Assembly (NCBI GenBank): GCA_963717215.1
Contig: CAVQVS010000001.1
Span: 248,001-312,000 of the forward strand
DNA: 64,000 nt
Direction: 5' to 3'
Source of the DNA: Roseiarcus sp963717215
Lineage (GTDB): Bacteria > Pseudomonadota > Alphaproteobacteria > Rhizobiales > Beijerinckiaceae
Shown: piece after piece, positions 1 through 8,684 of the stretch
Numbering within the stretch: position 1 is the stretch's first letter
How the letters are laid out: every line of letters starts with the position of its first letter
Notes under the pieces: generated by a model
What the model was told of the DNA's origin: nothing
Seen by the model: the letters and a program-made list of their open reading frames with translations, nothing else
The model's database searches: none
Position numbers and translations under genes: made by a program

Positions 1-1
1 C

Positions 2-1276
2 TCTGAAGCTGAAGTTTTCCGTAATGTTCTGAGCGCGCATCCCGATGAACGGCTTGCGCGATCGGTGCTCATCGATCGCACCGGCCGCGTCGTCCAATAC
101 GACGGGACAACTGACGCGCCCGATGGGGCCCTGACGGCCCTCGCCGGCGGCGCAAAGCTATCGGCGGCTAACGACATTCAAGGCGGTGTGGCCCGCATCC
201 GGACCGAACATGATGGCGATGAGTTCGCCGCGGTGCGAGTGTTGCCGAAGAGTTTGATCAGGGTGGCCTTTGCGTCGCCCGTCGATGCTCATCTCCTCGC
301 CGGGCGCGACACGGTTGTGATCACGACCTTCCTGCTTGCCTCGACCGTTGGGCTCATGCTCGGGGCGGCAGGCCTCTGTGGGCTTAAGGGCAGGGACGGC
401 GACGCGCAGCGGCTCCGCGATTCCGAGGAGGCTTTTTTGGCCACCGTTGCGGAGCTCAAGCATTCGCGGCGGTCACTCGAAGAGCAGGCCCAGCAGCTCG
501 CCGACCTCGCTGAACGGTATCACGAGCAGAAATCGTGCGCCGAAGCCGCCAACCGCGCCAAGCTGGAATTCCTCGCCAATATGAGCCACGAGCTGCGCAC
601 GCCGCTGAACGCCATCATCGGCTTCTCGCAACTGATGGGAAGCCAGACCTTCGGTCCCTTGGGATCGAAAAAGTATGGCGACTATTGCGCCCACATTCTC
701 GCCAGCGGCGAATATCTCCTGCGCGTGGTCAGCGAAGTTCTCGACATGGCGCGGCTCGAGTCGGGGCGGGAGAGCCTGACTTGCGTGCGTTTCTGCGCCG
801 AGCAGGTGGTCAGCCGAGCTGTGCTCGATATTGCGCAGACCGCGCGCGAAAAGGGTGTTGCGGTCAGGGTCAACGTTGGTGCCGAGGTGACTGTCGAGGC
901 GGATCCCCTGGCGGTTGAGCGCATCCTCGTCACACTCATGCGCAACGCGGTAAAATTCGCGCCCGAGGGCGGCGAAGTCTCGATCGGCGCGGCTATGGGC
1001 GCCGAGTTCACCCATTTCACGGTCGAGGACAACGGGCCTGGAATCGCGGCCGAAAACCTAGTGCGGCTTGGTCGGCCATTCGAACAGGCTGGCGCGGTGA
1101 TGATCAATGGGATGAAGGGGTCGGGTCTCGGTCTCGCGATCGCCAATTCACTGGTCGAATTGCATGGCGGAACGCTGCGCCTCCAATCGAGGGCCGATAG
1201 GGGCGCTGCGGCGATGGTCGCCCTACCGCGGGTCCAGCGCGGCTCGCATCGGGTCGCATTGGCGCTGGTGGCGTAA
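2..1276 (+). CDS. Sensor histidine kinase, PleC/DivJ-like (5' end outside window)
   Basis: The reading frame is open to the left edge, so the N-terminus is missing; a GTG at 65 is only an internal codon. Counting from that codon, one membrane helix lies near residues 83-106, followed by a charged coiled coil (about 112-165), a HisKA domain with the phospho-acceptor in FLANMSHELRTPLNAIIGFS (His about 175) and a HATPase domain with N box (LMRNAVKF), G1 (EDNGPGI) and G2 (GSGLGLAI). This set is diagnostic of a membrane hybrid-free histidine kinase that autophosphorylates and passes phosphate to a response regulator. The H-box context resembles alphaproteobacterial cell-cycle kinases PleC/DivJ, but no partner regulator is visible, so the pathway is unknown. 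The preceding region looks like an extracytoplasmic sensor segment. Confidence 0.9.
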   Translation, partial: SEAEVFRNVLSAHPDERLARSVLIDRTGRVVQYDGTTDAPDGALTALAGGAKLSAANDIQGGVARIRTEHDGDEFAAVRVLPKSLIRVAFASPVDAHLLAGRDTVVITTFLLASTVGLMLGAAGLCGLKGRDGDAQRLRDSEEAFLATVAELKHSRRSLEEQAQQLADLAERYHEQKSCAEAANRAKLEFLANMSHELRTPLNAIIGFSQLMGSQTFGPLGSKKYGDYCAHILASGEYLLRVVSEVLDMARLESGRESLTCVRFCAEQVVSRAVLDIAQTAREKGVAVRVNVGAEVTVEADPLAVERILVTLMRNAVKFAPEGGEVSIGAAMGAEFTHFTVEDNGPGIAAENLVRLGRPFEQAGAVMINGMKGSGLGLAIANSLVELHGGTLRLQSRADRGAAAMVALPRVQRGSHRVALALVA

Positions 1277-1628
1277 GCGACGCCGAGCGACCCCGTGTCG
1301 GCCGATGCCGCCGGCTGAAACCTAAAAAAAGGCGTGACTTCGAAGGCCTCGCTCCCGCGGGTCGACGCGGACTCTATTTCTCTATTATTAGATGTTATAT
1401 TATTTGAGGAAGCGCCCAAGCACAAAAAAAATCACCGCGCCCGCCAAAACTGTGACGTGGATCACTGCCGCGCCGGAATCGCCGCTGTATCTCCTGAAAA
1501 TGGACGCCTCCAGGCGGTGGCGTTTTGGAAGCGGGCGTTGGCCGTCGGCGTGAGGCGGCGGCGTCGATAATTGCGGTTCACGCCCATGTCTTCGGTCTGA
1601 ATTCGTCTGGTTGCGGAGGGTGGGAGCT
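1277..1628. other. Intergenic region without a recognised gene
   Basis: About 350 bases between the kinase and the cold-shock gene. A short AT-rich patch around 1380-1435 stands out from the GC-rich surroundings and could hold a promoter for the downstream cold-shock gene. The small open frame at 1334-1570 has no ribosome binding site and no recognisable family. No RNA gene or terminator was seen. Confidence 0.4.
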
Positions 1629-2225
1629 ATGATGGGTCATGTTCAAGAGTTGGAAATTGGCAGGCGCGTGTTTGAGCACGCAGAGCAGATTGGGCAATCT
1701 GGCGCGTCGCCCAGATTCGACGAGGTTTTGCCGAACTCCGATTCGGTCGCGGACGGGGTGCCGGTCGATGCGGCGGTGAAATGGTTCAACGCCACGAAGG
1801 GCTATGGTTTCGTCGAGCTCTCGGACGGCCGGGGCGACGCGTTCTTGCATCTAAAGACCCTGCGTGAAACAGGGCGCCAAACTCTGCCTTCAGGTGCGAA
1901 AATTCGCGTCGTCACTCGCGCCGGCTCGCGAGGGGCGGAGGTGGTGCGGGTTGTCGAGGTCGACACCAGGAGCGCCGTCGAACGGTCGTCGCGGCGTTCG
2001 ACTGTCGACCCGTCCGCCGCCTTCGATCTGACCGGCAAGGTCAAGTGGTTCGACGACGCCCGCGGGTTTGGATTCATCGCCAGCGACGATTTTGGCCGGG
2101 ACGTGTTCATCCACAGCACCACGCTCGGAGTAGCCGGCGTCAGAGGCCTCTTCGAGGGGCAGGCGGTGTCGATGCGCGTCGTCGAGACGCCAAAGGGCCG
2201 CGAGGCGATTGAGATCGTCATCTAG
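1629..2225 (+). CDS. Double cold-shock-domain protein
   Basis: Encodes 198 aa with two cold-shock domains. The first (about residues 45-112) has KWFNATKGYGFV and AFLHL; the second (about 135-198) has KVKWFDDARGFGFI and VFIHS, matching the RNP1 and RNP2 RNA/ssDNA-binding motifs in each. The linker is Ser/Arg rich. ATG 1629 is chosen because GGAGG lies about 9 bases upstream; a TTG at 1611 would overlap that site. Double-CSD proteins of about 200 aa are common in Hyphomicrobiales and are thought to act as nucleic-acid chaperones in stationary phase or cold. The gene stands alone and converges on the cNMP-binding gene. Confidence 0.9.
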   Translation: MMGHVQELEIGRRVFEHAEQIGQSGASPRFDEVLPNSDSVADGVPVDAAVKWFNATKGYGFVELSDGRGDAFLHLKTLRETGRQTLPSGAKIRVVTRAGSRGAEVVRVVEVDTRSAVERSSRRSTVDPSAAFDLTGKVKWFDDARGFGFIASDDFGRDVFIHSTTLGVAGVRGLFEGQAVSMRVVETPKGREAIEIVI

Positions 2226-2259
2226 CCCCGAACCCAGCGTTGGGAACGAAACGCGCTGC

Positions 2260-2631
2260 TTAGAGCGATTTGTTCTGGCGGCGCAATCGGCGCGCGAGGA
2301 CGCGCATGACGCTCAGCGCGAAAAACGGGGTGTTTTGGACCAGGAAGAGAAACTGATTCTCCTTGATCGGCGCCAACGTCACGTCGGTTAGAGCGACGGC
2401 CGTGGCGCTGCGCGGGCTGTCGTCGATCAGCGCCATCTCGCCGAAAATACCGTCTGCCTCGAGGGTCTCGAAATGACGGTTCCCGCTTATGATCTCCACC
2501 TGTCCGCGCACGACGACGAAAAACTCGTCGCCACGATCGCCCTCTTGGAAGATCGTCTTGCCTTTGGAGAGATTGCGCGTCGGAAATCCAGGGCCGAGGA
2601 GATGATGGAAACTAATTTTCGTTTCTGGCAT
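2260..2631 (-). CDS. Cyclic-nucleotide-binding (Crp-like sensor) domain protein
   Basis: A 123-aa protein that is almost entirely one cNMP-binding beta-roll: KGKTIFQEGDRGDEFFVV, then VEII, then the phosphate-binding-cassette region GIFGEMALIDDSPRSATAVA, ending in helices. No DNA-binding helix-turn-helix follows, so it is a stand-alone sensor rather than a Crp/Fnr regulator. The start at 2631 (MPETK) follows AGGAAC; an upstream TTG at 2703 would add a low-complexity leader. The cassette keeps the Gly-Glu and Arg that contact cyclic phosphate, so cAMP or cGMP binding is plausible. Partner unknown. It lies just downstream of the sugar ABC ATPase gene on the same strand, 147 bases away, without evidence of co-function. 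Confidence 0.8.
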   Translation of the reverse strand: MPETKISFHHLLGPGFPTRNLSKGKTIFQEGDRGDEFFVVVRGQVEIISGNRHFETLEADGIFGEMALIDDSPRSATAVALTDVTLAPIKENQFLFLVQNTPFFALSVMRVLARRLRRQNKSL

Positions 2632-2778
2632 TTCGCCGTTCCTATGCGTCGCCGCCGCCCCATTGTTTTCCCCTCTCCCGATATCGTCGGACGATCCTGC
2701 CAAATTTTCGACGCGGCGTCACGACAAAGACATCACAGCACGCGTTGGGTCATTGCCGAGCGAGCCGAGCAAGATTGA

Positions 2779-3540
2779 TTAGTATGTGGAACCTGTAAGT
2801 TCGCCGGTGATGACCGCCTCGACCTCCGCGACCGTTGTGTGCTTCGGGTCGATGTCGTCGGCGACAATTCTGCCGTGTCTCATGACCGCGATGCGGTCGA
2901 CCACCTGAAACACATGGTGAATGTTGTGCGCGATCAGGATGCAGGAGTGACCGGAATCGCGCGCACTGCGAACAAAGCGCAGCACGCCCTGCGTCTCCGC
3001 GACGCCAAGGTTGTTGGTCGGTTCGTCGAGGATGATGAGGTCGCTGTCGAAGTGCATCGCGCGGGCGATCGCTACTGCCTGACGCTCGCCGCCGGATAGT
3101 GACGAGATCGGCGTGGAGGTCGGGATCGACTTGCCGATTCCCACTCTTCGCAGAAGCTCGCCTGCGACTTGATCCATCAGCTCCGTGTCCATGCGATTCA
3201 GGAATCGCGGACCTTTAAGCGGCTCGCGGCCGAGGAACAGATTGCGCGCGATCGAGAGCTGCGTGACCAGCGCCGAATCCTGATAGATCGTCTCGATGCC
3301 GAGCGCGATCGCGTCGGTGGTGCTGCGGATGTCAGCGCGTTTGCCGCGCACGATGATGTCGCCGCTGGTCGCTCGCACGGCGCCCGAGAGCACCTTGATC
3401 AGCGTCGACTTGCCCGCGCCATTGTCGCCCAATAGCCCAACGATCTCCTGGCGCGTGACGTTGAGATTGACGTCGTCGAGCGCCTGCACGCGACCGTAGA
3501 ACTTGCTGATGTGCTCCATGCGGATGAGGTCTTCGCTCAT
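2779..3540 (-). CDS. Sugar ABC transporter ATP-binding protein (FrcA-like, CUT2)
   Basis: A 253-aa single-domain ABC ATPase with Walker A GDNGAGKST, signature LSGGERQ, Walker B LIILDEPTNN and the switch His in ILIAHN. Most CUT2 (ribose-type) importers use a duplicated ATPase of about 500 aa; a single 250-aa ATPase is the hallmark of the FrcBCA fructose/mannose/ribose system of rhizobia. It is the third gene of binding protein-permease-ATPase, with 3 bases between it and the permease stop. It should energise uptake at the inner membrane, probably as a homodimer. The sugar cannot be read from sequence. Confidence 0.9.
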   Translation of the reverse strand: MSEDLIRMEHISKFYGRVQALDDVNLNVTRQEIVGLLGDNGAGKSTLIKVLSGAVRATSGDIIVRGKRADIRSTTDAIALGIETIYQDSALVTQLSIARNLFLGREPLKGPRFLNRMDTELMDQVAGELLRRVGIGKSIPTSTPISSLSGGERQAVAIARAMHFDSDLIILDEPTNNLGVAETQGVLRFVRSARDSGHSCILIAHNIHHVFQVVDRIAVMRHGRIVADDIDPKHTTVAEVEAVITGELTGSTY

Positions 3541-3543
3541 CGG

Positions 3544-4530
3544 TCAGGTCCCCGCCTGATGTCGGCGCTCGAGCCAGGAGTGGAGAGCCATCATGCCGAG
3601 AATGATCGCGCCGATGAAGATGTTATAGGCGAGGCCTGGCACCCCGATCAGCACGATGCCGTTGCGCATGACCCGCAGGATGAGGATGCCGAGCACGGTG
3701 CCGATGATGGTGCCTCGCCCGCCGGTGAGCGCCGTGCCGCCGATGACAACCATCGCAATCACCTCGAGCTCATAGCCGCTTCCGCTGTTCGGATTGGCGG
3801 CGGACGTGCGAATCGAGCTGATGATGCCGGCGAAGGCCGACATGACGGCGCTCAGCACGAATAGCCAGACCTTGACTCCATTGACGTTCACACCGCGCGC
3901 CCGCGCCGCCACCGCATTGCCGCCGGTCGCCTGGATCCAATTGCCGAATTTCGACTGCGTCAGGACATAGCCGAGGATGATCGCAGCGGCGATGAACCAG
4001 AATAGCGACGCATAGACGCGAAACGGCCCGACGTGGAAATCGCCGACCAGAAGATTGGAGAGCCACAGACCGCTCGCGCTCCAGGTGCGCTGCGGAAAAC
4101 CATCGGTGACGAACAGCGCAACGCCCCGCACCACCAGCAACATGCCGAGCGTCACAAGAAACGACGGAATCTTGAGCCGGGTGACAAACAGGCCGTTGAA
4201 CAGCCCGATCGCCGCCGAGATGAGAAGCGCGACAAGGAAGCCGACGAACAGCGAAGTCAGCTCCGCATTGTAGAGTGTCCACATCACAACCGGCGCGAAG
4301 CCGAACAATGAGCCGACGGAGAGATCGAACTCGCCCGCCGTCATGAGAAGCGTCATGGCGAGCGCGATGAGGCCCAGCTCGACCGTGAAAGTCAGCGTGT
4401 TCGAGACGTTGAGCGGCGACAGGAATGCGGGATTGATCGTCGCGAAGACCGCAATCTCCAGGATCAAGAGCACGAGGGGGCCGAACTCCGGCGCCGATAT
4501 GATGCGGCGGAGGGTGGAAGTCTGCGTCAA
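3544..4530 (-). CDS. Sugar ABC transporter permease (FrcC/RbsC-like)
   Basis: A 328-aa hydrophobic protein with about 8-10 membrane segments, in the BPD_transp_2 family. Characteristic stretches are TLLMTAGEFDLSVGSLFGF near the N-terminus and VVIGGTALTGGRGTIIGTVLG near the C-terminus, the region that couples to the ATPase. It forms the membrane channel of the transporter with the ATPase gene just downstream and the binding-protein gene upstream. The homodimer is the usual form. The 114-base gap to the binding-protein gene contains a strong hairpin. Confidence 0.9.
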   Translation of the reverse strand: MTQTSTLRRIISAPEFGPLVLLILEIAVFATINPAFLSPLNVSNTLTFTVELGLIALAMTLLMTAGEFDLSVGSLFGFAPVVMWTLYNAELTSLFVGFLVALLISAAIGLFNGLFVTRLKIPSFLVTLGMLLVVRGVALFVTDGFPQRTWSASGLWLSNLLVGDFHVGPFRVYASLFWFIAAAIILGYVLTQSKFGNWIQATGGNAVAARARGVNVNGVKVWLFVLSAVMSAFAGIISSIRTSAANPNSGSGYELEVIAMVVIGGTALTGGRGTIIGTVLGILILRVMRNGIVLIGVPGLAYNIFIGAIILGMMALHSWLERRHQAGT

Positions 4531-4600
4531 GTCTGGTCACCGGGAGGAAGGGCAACGGAGGGCTTAAGCGCCGTCCGCCTCAAACCCAATTGGGAAAGCC

Positions 4601-4632
4601 TTCCGGTCCTGAAGCGACTCCCGGGACCGGAA
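4601..4632 (-). terminator. Intercistronic hairpin in the sugar ABC operon
   Basis: Perfect 9-bp inverted repeat TTCCGGTCC/GGACCGGAA with a 14-base loop, placed between the binding-protein stop and the permease start. There is no T-run, so it is better read as an mRNA-stabilising or processing hairpin than a full terminator. Such hairpins commonly raise binding-protein level relative to the membrane components. Confidence 0.6.
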
Positions 4633-4644
4633 AGCGTTCAGCTT

Positions 4645-5577
4645 TTACTTGCCCGACATCATCTTGTCGTAGGTGGCGACGGTCGATTTGTCATAGAGCG
4701 AGCCGACGGTGATGTTGAAACCCGGGGGCACGCCGCCCGCCGCCATGACGCCAAGCGACAGAGCGAGATAGCTCGTCGCCTGCGGGTCCTGCCACATCGC
4801 CGCATTCACATAGCCGTCTTTGACTTCCGCAGTCGTGTCCTGCGAATTGCCCCAGCCAACAACCGGGATCTCGCCCGCCTTGACGCCGACCTGGTCGAAC
4901 ACGCGCTTGATCGAGCCTGTCACCATATCTCCCAGTCCAATGATGGCGTTGATCTTTCCTTTATTGGCGGTGAGATAGTCGCTCATGCGTGAGATGACGT
5001 TCGCCTGATCGAGCGTCGCGTCGGTGACTTCCGTCTTGATGTTGAGCGGGCCAAAGACGGCGTCGATGCCCTTCTTCTCCTCGACCCCGTAGCTCGCCCC
5101 CGGAACCTCGACCGGCATCCAGACGAAATCGCCGGACTTCACCAGCTTGTGATCGACGAGATATTGCGCCCACGCTTTTCCGACGACGAGCAGGTCGCCG
5201 CCGACGTAAGCTGTGAAATTCACTTTCGGGTCCGGCGTGTTGAAATTGATGACCGGAATGCCCGCCGCGCGGGCCTCCTTGACGACGTCGACGAGGCTGC
5301 CGGGATCGGGGCTTGTGGTGACGATTGCGTCCGCCTTAGCCGCGATGGCGGTTCGGATCGCTTCCTGCTGCGAGGGCACGTCGCCGTTGTGGAACGACGT
5401 CTTGACGGTCTGGCCCGTATCCTTCGCCCACATGTTTGCGCCAGCGAGAAAATAGGTCCACACCGGATCGGCGGGCGAGCCGTGCGAGATCCAGTACAGC
5501 GTCTTAGCTTGAACGGCTAGCGGCAGCGACAGCGCAAACAATGCGACGGCGATGAGCCTCGCAACCATTCTGACCAT
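4645..5577 (-). CDS. Sugar ABC transporter periplasmic substrate-binding protein
   Basis: A 310-aa periplasmic-binding protein of the ribose/galactose (Peripla_BP_4) type. It begins with a cleavable signal peptide (MVRMVARLIAVALFALSLPL, cleavage after VQA) and continues TLYWISHGSPADPVW, with later segments GIPVINFNTPD and GLGDMVTGSIKRV typical of the fold. ATG 5577 is preferred over an upstream start at 5676 because GGGAGGGAAG lies 3-12 bases upstream and the signal peptide begins there. First gene of the FrcBCA-like operon; it captures the sugar and delivers it to the permease. Ligand unknown. Confidence 0.9.
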   Translation of the reverse strand: MVRMVARLIAVALFALSLPLAVQAKTLYWISHGSPADPVWTYFLAGANMWAKDTGQTVKTSFHNGDVPSQQEAIRTAIAAKADAIVTTSPDPGSLVDVVKEARAAGIPVINFNTPDPKVNFTAYVGGDLLVVGKAWAQYLVDHKLVKSGDFVWMPVEVPGASYGVEEKKGIDAVFGPLNIKTEVTDATLDQANVISRMSDYLTANKGKINAIIGLGDMVTGSIKRVFDQVGVKAGEIPVVGWGNSQDTTAEVKDGYVNAAMWQDPQATSYLALSLGVMAAGGVPPGFNITVGSLYDKSTVATYDKMMSGK

Positions 5578-5888
5578 AGGCTTCCCTCCCTTTTTCGAAA
5601 TCGGCGCCGAATTCTTTTCGGTCTTGTCGACGCCGGCAAACCTCGCATGGCGGCGCGGTCTAAACAAGTCAGCCATTTGTTTGTGGGCTAACGCGGGCTT
5701 TCGCGGTTACGTCCGCTGTCGCCGAGCGTCTTGGCCAGCGCCACATAACTGATGCTGCCGGCGCCCAGAACTCGGCCGTCCCCTCGGCTTTCATCCAGGC
5801 TTGTGTTTCCCCGCGCGCGGCGTCCGGCTTGGTGGTCGCAAGAATCACGCGCTCGCCGCGTCTGGCCCGGAGGCCGGGATCGATCCGT

Positions 5889-6836
5889 CTATTGAATGTA
5901 GTAGAGAAGGCTGACGCGGATCTGGTGCGAGGCATTGGTCTGGCGAATCGTCGAGCCGGTCTGCGGATTGACGAGCGTGTTGACCGTGCCGCTGTTGAGG
6001 TAGCGATAGCCGATGTCTAGCGTGACGCTGGGGGTGATTTTGTAGCCAACCCCCGCCGCGAGCGCCCACGCCATCGACCAGGTGGTCGAGCTGATTGAGC
6101 GATTCCACAATTGCTGCGCGAAGGCGACGTTGGGCTGCGGCGCCAGCGTCTGCCTCAACGCATTGACCCACACCGGCGGAGCCCCCCCGGCGAGGTTCGC
6201 CGTATAGGGCTGCCCGTTGGCCGTCTCATTGTAGTTCGCGCTCGCCGTGAGTGTGTCGATATTGAGCCCGAGGCCGCCGCCGACGTACGGCGTGAAACCG
6301 TAATAGGTCCCGAGATCGAAATAGGCGTTGGCAAGAAAAGCGTTGTCATTTTGCCGCACGTTCGCCGAACCGTTGCAGGTGTTGGTCGTGTCGTAGAGAA
6401 AGCCCAAGGGAACGCCGGCGACGCTGCTCACTGGGTTCAGCCCGTATGGGCAGACCACAGTCGCCTGACGCGATCCTCCAGGGCCTGTGCGGTAGTCCCA
6501 GGTCGCGTCGAACCGCAGCCAATCGTTCCACCGATAGCCGAACCCGGCGCCTCCGGTGAAATTCGTGGTCGTCCAGTTCGCACCGTTGCCGACCGTGATC
6601 GGGGCTCCGATCGGCCCCAACGTGGGAAGCGCGATATTCGGAAACGAAACGCTCGGCGCGCGGTCGAAGCTGACCCCGAGATCGCCGCGCACATACCAGT
6701 TCGATGCGGCTTCGAAAGCCAGCGGACCTTGGGTGGCCGGCAGAAACGGCGGCGGCGCCGTCCCCAACAGATCGGCGGCCGAGGCCGGCGCCGCCGCGAT
6801 CGCTGCGGCGCAAGCGAGAGAGTACAGAACCTTCAT
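5889..6836 (-). CDS. Outer-membrane beta-barrel protein (Omp25/opacity family)
   Basis: A 315-aa protein with an N-terminal signal peptide (MKVLYSLACAAAIAAAPASA) and alternating beta-strand pattern: WYVRGDLGVSFD, GFGYRWNDWLRFDATWDYR, YVGGGLGLNID, GVGYKITPSVTLDIGYRYL. These are features of the porin-like opacity/Omp25 barrels common in Hyphomicrobiales. It is probably an eight-strand barrel in the outer membrane. The C-terminus is LLYYIQ rather than the usual terminal Phe of the BAM recognition signal, with the last aromatic residues two positions earlier. A single-gene unit with a promoter-like AT-rich region upstream. Confidence 0.85.
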   Translation of the reverse strand: MKVLYSLACAAAIAAAPASAADLLGTAPPPFLPATQGPLAFEAASNWYVRGDLGVSFDRAPSVSFPNIALPTLGPIGAPITVGNGANWTTTNFTGGAGFGYRWNDWLRFDATWDYRTGPGGSRQATVVCPYGLNPVSSVAGVPLGFLYDTTNTCNGSANVRQNDNAFLANAYFDLGTYYGFTPYVGGGLGLNIDTLTASANYNETANGQPYTANLAGGAPPVWVNALRQTLAPQPNVAFAQQLWNRSISSTTWSMAWALAAGVGYKITPSVTLDIGYRYLNSGTVNTLVNPQTGSTIRQTNASHQIRVSLLYYIQ

Positions 6837-6924
6837 TGGCCACCCCAGAATCGCCGCGTCGACGCGAGATGGGCGACGCTTGAAGGGGTATTATGGTGGG
6901 CTAATACTTAAATATCGTTTAACC

Positions 6925-6939
6925 GTAACAAACTGTTAC
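6925..6939. promoter_or_regulatory. Candidate operator in the beta-barrel gene promoter region
   Basis: GTAAC-N5-GTTAC inverted repeat in a markedly AT-rich stretch (about 6895-6960) 90 bases upstream of the beta-barrel gene start. A TATATTATA-like box lies next to it on the minus strand. A site for a dimeric regulator is plausible; its identity is unknown. Confidence 0.35.
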
Positions 6940-7057
6940 CTATAATATACCTAGGACCATAAGTAACGTAAGGTAAAGCGTGCGGCATGGTTCAGCAAAG
7001 GTAGAATCTGACTAAAGCTGCCGGCGACTGCTTGCGCGGGACTGGATGTCGGAGGCC

Positions 7058-7507
7058 TCAAGAGCGGGCGAGCACCAGCCCGACGCCGGCGAGCAACACC
7101 CCGACGAGTTGTCGCGCCTCGAGCGGCCTTGCTTCCGTTCCCAGGAGCCCGAAAGCGTCGATGAGCGTCGACGTAACCGCGATGACGGAGAAGTACAGGA
7201 TGAACGTCTGGGTCGGTCCGAGCCTGGGCGCGACGAAGGCAAGGCCCGTGACGATAAACGCCCCGCACAGGCCGCCAAAGACGACCTTCAATCCTTGAGC
7301 CGTGATCAGGCTCGTATCGGGAAGCGGAAGCCGGTAGATCGCGATAGCAACCAGAATGAGCGACAAAGCGGAGATGGTGGCGGACATCGCGCCAACCCAA
7401 AGCGCGCCGACGCCCGACCGAACCGCTGATCCGTTGGACATGGCTTGCAAGGCCTGGAACAAGCCGCACGCCATCGCAATCAGCCAGAAGTTCGCTTTCA
7501 ATATCAC
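7058..7507 (-). CDS. DMT-superfamily small transporter (DUF606/YdcZ-like)
   Basis: A 149-aa protein with about five hydrophobic helices; segments GLFQALQAMSNGSAVRSGV and GGLCGAFIVTGLAFVAPRLG match the DUF606 half-size members of the drug/metabolite transporter superfamily, which work as homo- or hetero-dimers in the inner membrane. No sister half-gene is adjacent. It starts 22 bases downstream of the GT8 gene, so the two could be cotranscribed. Substrate unknown. Confidence 0.75.
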   Translation of the reverse strand: MILKANFWLIAMACGLFQALQAMSNGSAVRSGVGALWVGAMSATISALSLILVAIAIYRLPLPDTSLITAQGLKVVFGGLCGAFIVTGLAFVAPRLGPTQTFILYFSVIAVTSTLIDAFGLLGTEARPLEARQLVGVLLAGVGLVLARS

Positions 7508-7529
7508 TCTCCAGATTCAAGGCTGAGCT

Positions 7530-8486
7530 TTAGATGGCCAGCGTCCCATCTATAAAGCGCTTCTCCGCTAGGAACGTCGACAAGCGCGCTGCGAACTCCC
7601 GTCTCAGAGGCGTGAGCGGCGGCCGGGTTCGCCGCCATTGCGCCGTGGCGGGCGACTGCGCCAGGTCGGGCCAGGGCGATGTAGCGAACCACGCCCGATA
7701 GGCCTCCGCGAACCTCGCTTCGCCCCGCCACGAGCCAAGCTCCCAGGGCTTGGGCGCGTTGACGAAATGCAGCACGATAGGCTCGATCCGGCGTTCGAGA
7801 TCGAGCAGGAAAAAGTCGCCCATGAAATTGAAGCGCGGCGATAGGGCCATGAAATTGCCTTTGAGCGTTGCGTTGAGCGCGTCCTGCTCCATGAACGGAT
7901 AGCGCTTCGGCTCGTCGCGCAGCGCCTTCACCACACGCTCGGTCAGTTTACCAGCCCGCCACGCGGCCCGGTCGATCATCATCAGTCCTGCATTGAAGTA
8001 GGGTGTATCGATTGCCAGTCCGAGCGCGCGGCGCGCGCGCTGGAACCGCCGCGCCAGCGCGTCTTCTTTGAAGTCCATGAGAAAGATCATGTCATAAGCG
8101 GCGGCGAGCGGCTTATCCTCGAGTTCGAAGCTTTCGAGCCGCTTGAGGCCCGGGCGGACGATCAGCATGTCGGAATCGACGGTGACGATCCGCTCGAAAT
8201 GAGCGGGCAGGATGTCGTCGAGAAACAGGCGGCGGAACACAGCGCGGGAAAAGCGCCCTTTGCCGGCGAGGCTGGCGTCGTAACGCGAGAAGTCGAGGGT
8301 TATGAGCTGGATGCGCTCGCGCAAGGGCGCCGGCAGTTTGTCGAAGCCGAACGCCACGTCGGCAGGCTCGCAGATGATGACGATCTCGCGCTCGACGTCG
8401 GGTTCAGCCTCGATAAGGGAAGAGATCGCGCGCACAGCCGGCGCGAAGAAGGCGCGGTCCGGCGTGAAGCAATAGGCGGTTCGCAT
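7530..8486 (-). CDS. Glycosyltransferase family 8 protein
   Basis: A 318-aa protein starting MRTAYCFTPDRAFFAPAV, the Rossmann-like start of GT8 enzymes. The metal/nucleotide-sugar DxD motif is in IVTVDSDMLIV (about residue 100), followed by YFNAGLMMIDR and FMEQDALNATLKG, also typical of GT8. ATG 8486 aligns with the family N-terminus and has AGGAAC upstream; a longer frame to 8567 adds a non-conserved leader. Likely transfers a hexose from a UDP-sugar to a lipopolysaccharide or other acceptor in the cytoplasm. The C-terminal 60 residues are Arg rich and not conserved. Acceptor unknown. Confidence 0.85.
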   Translation of the reverse strand: MRTAYCFTPDRAFFAPAVRAISSLIEAEPDVEREIVIICEPADVAFGFDKLPAPLRERIQLITLDFSRYDASLAGKGRFSRAVFRRLFLDDILPAHFERIVTVDSDMLIVRPGLKRLESFELEDKPLAAAYDMIFLMDFKEDALARRFQRARRALGLAIDTPYFNAGLMMIDRAAWRAGKLTERVVKALRDEPKRYPFMEQDALNATLKGNFMALSPRFNFMGDFFLLDLERRIEPIVLHFVNAPKPWELGSWRGEARFAEAYRAWFATSPWPDLAQSPATAQWRRTRPPLTPLRREFAARLSTFLAEKRFIDGTLAI

Positions 8487-8684
8487 GCGCCCCCGTTCCT
8501 GCCCGCCACCGGGCGAATCAGGATTAGAATTGCTTGATCCGATCATCTTCGGTCTTGGCGCGATCATAGCTGGTGTGAAGGGCGGGCGCGATCGGTTTCG
8601 GGTCGACGAGGTTGATGTCGGCTGGCGGAGGAACGCCGCTTCGACACCGTCGCCCTAACGTGTTTTGATCCCAGAGGAGCACGT

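Noticed and set aside
1334..1570. Small open frame (78 codons) after the histidine kinase
   Set aside because: No ribosome binding site, odd composition over an AT-rich patch, and no family.
5669..5935. Possible 88-aa gene before the beta-barrel gene
   Set aside because: It overlaps the C-terminus of the beta-barrel gene, has no ribosome binding site and no recognisable family.
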